DNA from: Hevea brasiliensis
Taxonomy: Eukaryota > Streptophyta > Magnoliopsida > Malpighiales > Euphorbiaceae
Length of the DNA: 64,000 nucleotides
Direction: 5' to 3'
Assembly: GCF_030052815.1 (NCBI RefSeq)
Contig: NC_079495.1
Coordinates: forward strand, 33,141,967-33,205,966
The notes below the pieces were generated by a model that worked only from the letters and a program-made list of their open reading frames with translations, searched no databases and was not told where the DNA came from. A program made the translations under genes and the position numbers. This document shows positions 12,782-24,700 of this stretch, piece by piece. Positions within the stretch are counted from its first letter, which is position 1. Every line of letters begins with the position of its first letter.

Positions 12782-15700
12782 ATGGGTACTAGAACGGTGA
12801 ATGTTAGTGGACAAAATGATAATAGCACTTTGACCGAGATGCCGAGTTTCGTTCCTTCAATACCCACTTCCAATCCAATGTAAATTTTATCTTCTTTATT
12901 TTCTTAAAATTTCACAATCTGGGGCTTTTTTCTATTTTTGTTAGGGATTTTCAGGGCTGGGTAACATGTGCTTTATTTTTATGATTCTTATTTAGATGGT
13001 TTGCTTTTGGGTATTTTGTTTCTTGGTTGGTGTTGTGGTTATAGTAAAAGTAGTTGCCATAGTTGCCATGTAATGGCTGCACCTTTGAGTTATTAACTTT
13101 CTATTCATCAAGTGAAAAATTCATGTGCATTTAAAAAAAACAAGTGTAATTTGTTGTTTAGTTTTTAAAAATTAGAATGTGCGGAGAAACTTGAATCTTC
13201 CATATACAAAATTGCATTTTGTAGGATTTTGCATCATTGTTTGAACCTGTGGTTAAAGTGTATCAAGTTAGCTTAATGATGCTTCTTGGGTGGAAATTTT
13301 TTTATTGGCATAAGAATGTCTTGAATTTGGATGACCATTTAGATAATTATGGAACAGATATAGTGTCATGAAGGGAGCAGCTCTATATTTTGATGATTGT
13401 TAAGTTTCTGCTTGTGCCAAGCAAGAGCATTATGTTTTCTGAAGCTGCTGTGTCAAAATTTGGAAAAGAAAGAAAGCAATTGCACTATGTGGATAAATTA
13501 AATTTAATTGCGCAACTGGTAGCCCGGTAGTCAAGTCTTTGTCTTGTAGTGCAGGCAGTTAAGGTTTGAGGTTCCCCTCAAGTATCCTTTACTTTGAACT
13601 GAAAGAAGGGGGCCTTTGTGTATGATCATCAGTTAAGATCTGCTGTTATTTTAGATAACTGCAATTATGTCATTCAAAGTGACAGAAATGGGTTTGGGGT
13701 GTATTATTTCTCTTGTCTCTCTCTCTCTCTCTCTCCCCCCCCCCCCTCTCTCTCTCTATGTGGGTTCCCTCGGGAGGGGGCGGGGGTGTTGATTTATTGG
13801 TAAAGCATCTTTTGGTGACTCCTTATTTTACCATTTTTTTATTTACTAACTTTTTTTTTATATATACTTTTGCAATGGGTTAGTTCCATCTTTAGTTGAT
13901 TAGGATATGGAGTTGCTTCCTTCAGAGTTTACAATTAACTTTTGAGAGTTTGAAAGGTTTGGTTCACATTATCTGTTATTTATTGATTGAATGTAGGCTA
14001 TACAAACAGACTGACAGTTCAATAGGTTGGTTTGGGTTCAAGTTTAAGTGTTAATCTTTTCTTTGCTTTTTGATTTATTAATCTTAGTAGTTTGTACATA
14101 ATAGTTCTGATGGATGGTTTTCAGGGGCACAGAAGGAAATAGTATCCGCTCTCGAATTTCAGATTTTGGAACACTTGAACAGTCTCTTGGATTTCGCATA
14201 GAAGATGCTGTTGATCTTAGCAGAAGTATGTAGTTTCAGTTTTTTTTTTTTTTTCAACATCTAATTTTGTTTGTGCACTTTTAATTCTTCCAACATTGGA
14301 AACTAATTGTGTCAAGCATTCATTTGTAGGAAATTAGTGTTTATCGTGTGCATTTCTTGAGTTTTCTATGGTTACCTGACTCCTGTGGTCAATCTTCTGT
14401 TTTAGCTGCTGTTAGCTTGTTGCTTTGCTATTTGTCATATCCTACATGTTGTAGGGGCTAAAAGATTTTAACTACCATGATTTGATTGATTTGGCACTTA
14501 TCCTACAGTCACAAAATTAAATCTTTTGTTAATTTGGTATTTATTTTACCTTGTGAATAAATCATCATCATAATATTCTTGCTCAGGATCATGGTTTTAA
14601 ATCGTGGTCGCTACCGCGTTTGCGGTCACAGTCACAAGTGACAAAAATGGGCCTATAACAGACGTAACGTAATGATAACAGCCTGTCTTTATGCAAATTC
14701 TTTTGAAAAATTTGCAGAGTTCGTGAAATGAATAAATATACAAAAATATGACTATAACTAAGATATATAACTAAATAACAAGTACAAATATATCAAATAA
14801 AGACATTAGATCCACCATTCTTATCATTAGTAGTAATCAATTTAAAATCAAAATAACTAAGAAGATAGTAAATAACTAACCTTATTACCACCAAAATGAG
14901 TGTTTAGGAGATTCTTAATTATCTTGACTTTGATCCTAGGACATTATTAGCTTAGGTTGTAAACTTACCTTGTAATTAGGTTATTTAACTTGCTATGTAA
15001 TTAGGTTATAAACTTACATACTATTTAATTTAGAAAATCAATTTCAACTTTTAATAGTTAATTTCATGATTATTTATTTTCTTAATTTTTTCTTGCCAAA
15101 GCTTAAATTTATATTTAGCAAATATTATTAAAGCTTAAAACTTTCTTTGATATTTATTTTCTAATTATTTATGTATTTATCTAAAAATAATTCAAAAATA
15201 GCTAAAATTAGGGGGGGGAAAATAATACACGCTTCAGTCTCCTTCATTTTAAAATTATCTTGTCTATTTGATAATCCATGCTCTTGAGCTAAAAAATTTG
15301 TAGAGAAATGAATGATTTCACTTGGGTTGGTTGTGGAGAAAATTGAGAGGAAATGGCTTAGTTGCTTAGAGAGAATGAAAAGGTGCTAAAATGAACGAGC
15401 CAAGATAGCTTTTTGCTCGAAAAAAGGCTCCCTCTATTGCATTTCACATGAAAGAGGTAAAAAATAAAAACTAAGAAGTCTTAGCTAGAAAAGTAATGGC
15501 CATTACGATCGTTACATAATGGTCGGTAACGGCTGTCTATCGTAACAGCCTTTACAGCTAGAAATTTAAAAATCTATTAAATAACAATGGTAACGGTAAC
15601 GGTAAACAAAAAAATGTTTAAATTACGTATGTTATTTAAAACCATGCTCAAGATTGCAGGGAGTCATTGCAGCCTAATGATTCCAACTACGGGTAACTAA

Positions 15701-18700
15701 GCCAAAGTCGAGTCAATACAATGTATTTCTCAATATTGACCCAGCTTAAAAGCTGACGCTTGACTTGACTCAAAAACTCAAGGCTTGAGACTCAACTCAA
15801 CTCAACTGAGCTTTAGCTTTTTGTTATGCAAAATCCCGCAAGTGCGTGGATCATTAACAAGTTACAAAGTAGTGAATAGAGTATCGTTCCCATGAGGAAT
15901 CTTGTCCGATTACCAAACTACGTGGCAATTGTCATTATCTAGACTATTGAATTCAAAGTAAAATTGTGAGCTAAACTAATTATAGTTAGAAAGTAAATAA
16001 AAGCAGATTAATGAAATTGAACATATCAATAGGTAAAAGCATTTCAGAGTTAGGGGTTTTTACTTCAATCAATCACGCACCTAATCTAACCTATTCAATA
16101 AATGGGAATTTATTATTTTGAAGGAAATTAATCCTAAGTTATCTCAAGTTCTCTCTCAAAGCATTCAAGTTGTATCTTAATAAACTTAAACTCTACTTTC
16201 GTGGCGATTAAATTAATTAAGACCCTTTAAGTTCTTTGATTAATTATCATTTTAACATGAAATCTTAGCCTATCTTTAGGTCAAAACTCTAAGTTCAAAA
16301 TCGTATTTATCCAATATTAATTTTTACTGATCAGTACTTCAATTAATATCTAGAATCAATACTAAGTAAATACCAACATATAGTATGCATTGAGAGTACA
16401 AGAAATTGAATATAGAATTAATACTAAGTGAATACCAACACATAGTATGCATTGAGAGTACAAGAAATTGAATCAAAGAACAAAATACTCAATTTATTAA
16501 ATAAAATAAAATCAAATCCATAACTTAATTGAAAGTGCTACATCCCTAACTCTAGAATAAAGAAAATTACATAGGATTGCATCAAATCACCTGATATAAC
16601 ACAGAAATCAAAGAGTTGAGCTGGATCAACATGAATTCTAAAATATAAAGGAATTAACTAATAATTATGTAATTTTTAACTAAACATGGATGAAATGTGT
16701 AGAAAGAGATGATTCTCATTGATTTCAATTAATCTGTACATGGGTATATATATACAATTGATTCCTATAATTGTGTTCTACTAATTAGGAAGAAATCCTA
16801 AATAAGAAATCCTAAATAGGAATACAGAATATAAAATATACAGAGAAATAATATAGTGATTGACTTTCCATAACATAGTGATTGACTTTCCATAAGACTC
16901 CTCCTCAAGTTGGAGCATAGATGTTAATCATGCCCAACTTGTTACAAATGTAGTCAATCCTAGCTCCATTCAGAGCTTTTGTGAAAATATCTCCTAACTG
17001 CTCTCCAGTTTTGATGTGTCCTGTTGAGATGATCTGTTGTTGAATCTTTTCATGAATAAAGTGACAATCAATCTCAATATGTTTGGTCCACTCATGAAAC
17101 ACCGGATTAGAAGCAATATGAAGAGCAGCTTGATTATCACACCACAATTTCGCAGGCAGGGAGGTCTTAAAACCTGTCTCATCTAGTAATTGAAGTATCC
17201 ACATTACCTCACATACTGATTGTGCCATGGCTCTGTATTCGGATTCAGCACTAGATCGAGAAACTATACTCTGCTTCTTGCTTCTCCAAGACACCAAATT
17301 TCCTCCAATAAAAACGCAATATCCAGATGGTTGACCTCCTGTCAACCTTAGATCCAAATTCGATCGGCATCGAAAAACATTCAACATTCAAATGCCCATG
17401 ATTACCATATAGCAAACCTCTTCTGGGCGCCCTTGGATAACACAAGATTTGTTCCAAGGCTTCCCAATGAGCAACAGTTGGGGAAGACATAAACTGACTT
17501 ACCACACTAACGGCATAAGCAATGTCAGGACGAGTGACTGTAAGGTAGTTCAATTTTCCTACCAATCTCCTGTATCTCTCTGGATCTTCAAACAACTCAC
17601 TATCCCCTGCTAACAATTGTAAAGTTGGAGTCATTGGTGCACTACAAGACTTAGCACCTAATTTTCCTGTCTCTGTCAATAGATCGATGACATATTTTCT
17701 TTGAGGCAAGAAAACCCTTCTTACTTCTCATAACTTCGATACCCAAGAAATACTTTAACAATCCCAAGCCTTTGGTCTGAAACTGAGTTTGGAGGAAGGT
17801 TTTAAGAGATGAAATACCTGCAGAGTCACTCCCAGTGATGACAATGTCATCCACATAGACTACCAATTGCCTATAAAATACTGAGTGATCACACTTACTC
17901 TTTTGCTTACCAAATTCCTGTACTGCTTCACTGAATCTCCCAAACCATGCCCTAGGACTTTGTTTCAAGCCATAAAGAGACTTCCGAAGCCTACAAACTT
18001 TACCAAACTCCTCCTGAGCAACAAATCCAGGTGGTTGCTCCATATATACCTCCTCCTAAAGATCACCATGAAGGAAAGCATTCTTCATATCCAATTGATG
18101 CAGGGGCCAATCATATGTAGCTGCTAAAGAGATAAACAAGCGAATAGAAGTAAGTTTAGCTACAGGAGAAAAAGTATCAGAGTAATCAATCCCATATGTC
18201 TGAGCATATCTTTTTGCTACAAGGCGTGCTTTTATCCTAGCCACAGAACCATCAGGATTTACCTTTACTGTATATACCCATTTGCAACCAATAGCTTTCT
18301 TACTAGTGGGCAAAGGCAATAGTTTCCATGTACCATTAGTATCTAAAGCCTCCATTTCCTCTTTCATAGCATCACACCAGTCAGGATGAGACAGTGCCTC
18401 ATCAACAGTATTAGAGATAGTCTAAAGAAGTAACAAAACACTGAGAACAAGAAGACAATTGATTATAAGAAACAAAAGAAGAGATAGGGTAAGTACATGA
18501 ACGTTTACTTTTACGAAGAGCAATGGGTAAGTCTAGATTAGAATCATGATCAGTATGAGGTATCTTCCAACGTAGTAGCTGGTGGAGGATCTGAGTCAGG
18601 AATCTCCAATCTCCTGGAATAAATTTGAACAACGGGAGGTCGAGTAGGTCTAAAGACAGAAGGAACAGGCTGTGGGAGAGGACTAGACATTGGTTGGACA

Positions 18701-21700
18701 GTATATATTAAGAAATCATCCTCCTCCCCCCGACTCTCATACACAGATGATGGAGGAAAAAATGGAGTGGACTCAAAAAATGTGACATCTGCAGAAACAA
18801 GATAACGATTAAGAGTAGGAGAGAAACAGCGGTACCCTTTTTGGGGCCGGGAGTACCCAAGGAAGATACATTTGAGAGATTTTGGATCCAATTTAGTAAT
18901 CTGTGGACGAACATCACGCACAAAACAGGTACAACAAAAAATACGGGGTTCAACAGGGAACAAAGATTTTGTAGGAAACAAAGTAGTATAAGGAATATCC
19001 CCATTAAGGACAGAAGACGGCATACGATTGATAAAAAAACATGCTGTAGAAACTGCATCCGCCCAAAAGTGTTTAGGTACTTTCATCTGAAAAAGAAGAG
19101 CACGAGTTACCTCAAGAAGATGACGATTTTTTCTTTCGGCCACGTCATTTTGGGATGGGGTATCCACACATGAATACTGATGAAGAATGCCATTTTGTGT
19201 CATATAAGGTTGAAATTGTGCTAAAAAGTATTCTTTGGCATTGTCACTTCTTAATATGCGCACAGAAATATTAAATTGAGTTTTGATTTCATTACAAAAG
19301 GCACAAAAGATAGAAAACAACTCAGAACGATTCTTCATTAAATATAACCAGGTAACACGAGAGTAATCATCAACAAAAGTAACAAAATAACGAAATTCAG
19401 TTTTAGATGTAACAGAACAAGGACCCCAAACATCAGAATGAACTAATTCAAAAGGAGATGAAGCCCGTTTATTAACTCTAGACACAGAAGGCAAACGATG
19501 ATGTTTTGCAAACTGACACGACTCACATTCTAGTACTGATAAAGACTGAAATTGAGGACACAGCTTCTTCATGGTAGACAAAGAAGGATGACCCAATTTA
19601 CAATGAGCTTCAAGAGGTGTTAAGGTACTGAAGCAAACAAGCGACCGCGGTACATGATTTTCCAGAATGTAGAGACTACCTGACTCGCGTCCTCTACCAA
19701 CAATCTGCTTCGTCGTAAGATCCTGAAACAAATACTGATCAGGAAAAAAGGAAACAGAATAATTTAAGGTACGAGTAAGTTTACTAATAGAAAGTAGATT
19801 AAAAGAGAATTTTGGTAGACACAAAACAGAAGACAAAGAAATTGACGAAGTCGGGTTTGCAGTTCCAGAACCCATGACACAAGAAGTAGAACCATCAGCT
19901 AAAGTAACAGTAAAGGAAGTGAGATTAGACTGAAAAGCAGATAGAAGATTAGAATTACCTGTCATGTGATCTATTGCACCAGAATCAATAACCCATTTGG
20001 ATGAAGAAGACACAAGTCATGTAGTGGATTTACCTGACTCAGCGATCGCAGTGACAGGGGAACTGGTAGGCTTTAGAGATGCCTGATACTGGGAAAATTG
20101 TGCAAAATCCTCTGCAGATACCAAAATAGTTTTCTTAGAGGAAGATACTGTAGAATTCTCTATTGCCATATTTGGTATCTGTGATCGCTGATTTTTTCTC
20201 TGAAGTTGCGGACAATTATATTTTGTATGGCCAGGCTCATGGCAATAATAACAAATGACTCCTCTTGAGTCCTGATTAGAACTAGCCTCTCCATTACGCT
20301 GATTACTTCTGTTGCCTGTAATTCCTCTTCTACTTCCTCTTCTATTACCCTGTTGTCCATTTGGATTACGGCTAATAAGAGCACTACTGGCAGACTGTGA
20401 AGATTGAGTACTCTCTGTACGAAGGACCCGTGTGAACGTTTCATGCAAAGAGGAAATCTCAGAACTGGAGAGGATCTGAGATTTAGTAGTCTTATACTCT
20501 GAAGGAAGGCCTGCAAGAAAACTCATAACAGCCAGTTGCTCTCGTTGGACCTGCTGAACTTTCACATCAGGACTAAAAGGCAACAATACATTAAGTTCTT
20601 CATATACCCGTTTAAAATCCATAAAATAAGCCGTGAGAGACTTATCCTCTTTCTTAGCATGGTAGAATGCCTTACAAACATCATAAATACGGGAGATATT
20701 CCCTTTACCAGAATACAGAAAATCTAAGTAATCCATCAATTCCTTAACAAATTCACAGTGATTAATTAAACTAATTACCTCACTATGAATCGAGTTCCGA
20801 AGCTGCAAAAACAACCGAGCATCCTCCCTTAGTCAAGTTTGTCGTGTATCATCAGTGGGTGGATTTTTAGTAAGGTGATCATCCTTATCAATGCTAAGCA
20901 AATAGACCCTAACAGTCTTACTCCACTCCAGGTAATTCGAACCATTAAGTTTGTGTTCCGTGATCTTAGTCATCACCGGAATCACATCAGAAATAACATT
21001 CTTATTGTCTGCCATTTGTTGAGACAAAGAAAACTAACCAAAACGCTAATCCAAAGTGCTTATAGCAGCAAAATAACCCAAAATCACAAATCAAGCAAAT
21101 ACCAAAATAGGATCTGAGAGCCAAACCTCAGAAGTCCTTTAATGGTTATACTAGATCAGGCAACAGCACACAGTGGTGGAATGAGGGGGTTGAGACGATG
21201 CCGGCGATGTTGATCGGGGTTGAAACGGCCGGTCGGCGGCCAAGGTCTCTCCTGAGCTGGGTAGTGAGAACAAATAGTCACCCTAGATTGATGACCTGCT
21301 TTGATACCATGTAGAAAGAGATGATTCTCATTGATTTCAATTAATCTGTACATGGGTATATATATAAAATTGATTCCTATAATTGTGTTCTACTAATTAG
21401 GAAGAAATTTTAAATAAGAAATCCTAAATAGGAATACAGAATACAAAATATATAGAGAAATAATATAGTGATTGACTTTCCATAACATAGTGATTGACTT
21501 TCCATAACAAAATGCAACAATTACTACCCCTAAATGCCTATATGATACAAGTGCATCACTTTTCATCCTCAATCTCAATTTGGCTAGATATTCAAGATAC
21601 TTGGGCTTAGCTTGGCTCTACTCGACTATCATTTTAAATTTAAATAAAAATTTTTATTAATCTCAAATTAAAACTTGAGTAAGCTTGAATTGGTGTTTTT

Positions 21701-24700
21701 ATCATATATATTTAGGGTGAAATAGTTTAAACAATAAATAACATAATATATATTTCACGTTATATATAAAAAAAAAAAGCTCAATTAAGCTTGTGAGCTA
21801 CCCATGTTGATTATTATAATATTTGAACATAGCTTGACTTGTTACTTGAACCATTTGAACTTGAGTTTGACTCCATAAAAGTTGAGTTGAGTTTTGAGTA
21901 TTTTGTGAGCAGAATTCAAGTAGCTTGACCCATTTACACCCCTAATTCCAGCCTGCAGTGAATCAGTTAAGCTATGGGTCTGTTGCTTAGACCATTTTAT
22001 CAAATTCTGTTGATTCCTTAGGGTCAAGCAAGTGTTTTTGGATAGTATATTTTACTGGGAACTAAATTCTAATGCATTCTTTTGAATTCATGGACTTTTT
22101 GACTTTCAGATCCTGTGTTCAATCAGTTAAAATCAAGCAGCCAGGCAATAGGCACTGATGTCCAATTTGGCACTTTGAATAAGGTAAATCTTTATATTTC
22201 CTTCACAGTTCTGTATTTTTATAATAATTTAAAAATGCTCAAATTCTCTCTCTCTCAAAACTCCACTTGGAGTTCCAGTCACTTTCATCCTCAGATATAA
22301 ATCTGTCTGCTGCTGTTGTGCGTGCCCAATCATTGCCACTGCAGAAAGAATCACAATCAAATCCAGTTACTATGCTTGGTAGCCACCGTGAAAATTGGGG
22401 AGAGACCAATGTTGCCGATGGCAGTCCTAGAACTGATACCTCAACAGATGACACAGATGACAAAAATCAAAGGGTGAAGTCTCTTTGTTCATCATTTAGC
22501 ATATGTTTCTTTGAGGAAAATATTCATTGATTTATGCATTCTATCCTTCTCTCTCTCTCTCTCTCTCTCTTGATGATGAAAAGTAACTTCTACTATCACC
22601 AGAGCAACATAACTCTGCCTTTTCACTTGGAAGAAAAGGCAGGCTGTTGGCAATCAGTGATAGCTTATAAATTGCCGTTTCCTTGTGCAGAGTGAAAGAG
22701 GACAGTCAACTGCAGTCATGGCATCTGATTCTAGTGACAAATCAAAGGAAAAGTCAGGGGATCAAAAGGTCAAATGATTTACTAATTTTTTGTTCATACA
22801 ACAACTACTCAACATGATAATATATTTATTCTCTTTATTATTTTTCTCTTTTAATTATTTATTTTGCAGACATTGCGCAGACTTGCTCAAAATCGTGAAG
22901 CTGCCAGAAAAAGCAGGCTAAGGAAAAAAGTAGGTCCTATTGAGATTGTAGTTACATTTTATTCATGGTGTTTTGCTGTTAATTGCATGAATTGTGATTC
23001 TTAAAAAGAGACGTGTATGTGTCTGACTCTGATTGTATAGTCTAACAGTTTTGTTTATGAACTGCTTTTTTTTCTTTTCCCATTACAGGCATATGTACAA
23101 CAATTGGAGAGCAGTCGGCTGAAGCTAACTCAACTTGAGCAAGAGCTCCAAAGAGCCCGCCAACAGGTTTGCTTGTTACTACTTTTTTGATGTTGAGATA
23201 TGTTTTATTGGCTCCTATTTTTCTGTCATGTTTGATTGCTTTTATTTAACTTTATTGAATTTAGGGCATTTTTATTTCGAGCTCAGGAGATCAATCCCAT
23301 TCAATGAGTGGAAATGGTACTTTAATCTATTTTTAGTCCATTTATTTTTATTTTTCTTGCAGATGTGTAATTGGTCATGGTATGATGGATCTGGTGAATT
23401 TATGTTTTCACATGTTATGCGTGATCAAGTGAATGCCATCCACATTTGTAGAAATCCTTTAATGTTTTAAATATCGGCCAATATGTATCATATCAGGTCA
23501 GCCAATATATATTGGATTTTTTTAAGGGTCTATCAATTTGATATTTTCTGGTACACTACCTGTAATTCATGAATCTTTGTGAATCCACAGAGTATGAGAT
23601 GCTGTTACAGCCTGTTATGCTTATGGTGCAACAGCTGTAGCAGCAGGCAAATAGAGAAAAAGGGTGGGCAGGATTGGATGGGTGTACATGGATTGAGTGG
23701 AAGCGTTGCCAATTGGATTTCCAGAATTTTTTTTTTTATAATTTTAAACCTTAGAGGAAGTTTATTTCTTTTAATTTTTATTTAGACCATTGAACCATTT
23801 CTGTCATGTTTTTTTTATATCAATTTGTTGTGTTAATTTATTGTTACAATCCATTCCTATACAAATAAAATCTTTAAAAAAAAAAAAATCTTTTTTGTAA
23901 TGAACTATTTCTTTAACCATATTTTACTATAAATTGTTAAATATACTTGATAATTATGATATTTAAATTCTTCGTTGAATGTTTGATTTGAGCCATTTTG
24001 CTAATTTTGTGAAATACACTGTTGATAGAATCTTACAATTCTTGATTCAAATCGCATGATTTGATTCAATTCTCCATCCTAATGATTCAAATCTATGGGT
24101 TTAATTGCAAATGTATCAGAATCATGACCGAATCTTCCGATTCGATAGTGAATCGGGTGAATCGATATGAGTCTTTTTCTAGAGAGTTAGATCCTATATC
24201 TTCAAAATTTAAGATTTCATTTCGTCTTGACTATGGAAAGTGCACATAAAACATTCCCTTAGCTCTTTTTCTTCCACAAACCATTCTTTTCTTTTTCCCC
24301 CTCTGTGTCTCTCTTCTTTCTTTTTTCATTTTTGTTAATTTACTTTTCTAATTATACTTATCAAATTATGATGTTTTATATTAATATATTCTGATCCTTT
24401 AATTTAACCCTCTATCCTTTTTTATTATTTGATTATTTGATCAAATATAAATGGCAGTTTCATCACATGCACAATGATAATCATTGTAGGAATTCATCGT
24501 TTATAAGATAAAACTGTATAACATAATAAGAATATATTGTTTTATCATAAAGCATACTTCTAATTAGTTAAATGATAATTATATATGTTAAATCGTGTCA
24601 TTGTGATTTTTTTTTTTAACTTATTTTTTAGAACATATATAATTTTTAATTAATTTTGAGAATTTTTATTGAATCTTACTATTAGATTCGATTCTCGATT

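Larger units (their letters stand above)
16698..21509 (-). mobile_element. Ty1/copia retrotransposon, full-length but coding-dead, antisense in the TGA gene intron 2
   Basis: Two 200-bp LTRs (16698-16897 and 21310-21509) bound a 4812-bp element flanked by 5-bp target duplications AAATG (16693-16697 and 21510-21514). The primer-binding site beside the right LTR reads TGGTATCAAAGCAGGT on the minus strand (initiator-tRNA-Met type). A purine tract TTGAGGAGGAG abuts the left LTR. By eye the LTRs differ at about 6 of 200 positions, indicating a fairly young insertion. It lies antisense to the host gene and splits an older repeat, so the intron grew in at least two steps. Confidence 0.95.

Noticed and set aside
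12448..12792. 114-codon frame with alanine run as a separate protein gene
   Set aside because: It lies in the probable leader, has low-complexity ends from a (GCG)n tract, and matches no family I know. Kept only as an upstream frame.
18841..19173. Plus-strand frame opposite copia integrase
   Set aside because: Antisense shadow of the integrase coding sequence.
23135..23470. 111-codon frame across exons 7-8
   Set aside because: It mixes exon and intron sequence in the wrong frame; the splice model with conserved TGA sequence explains the region.
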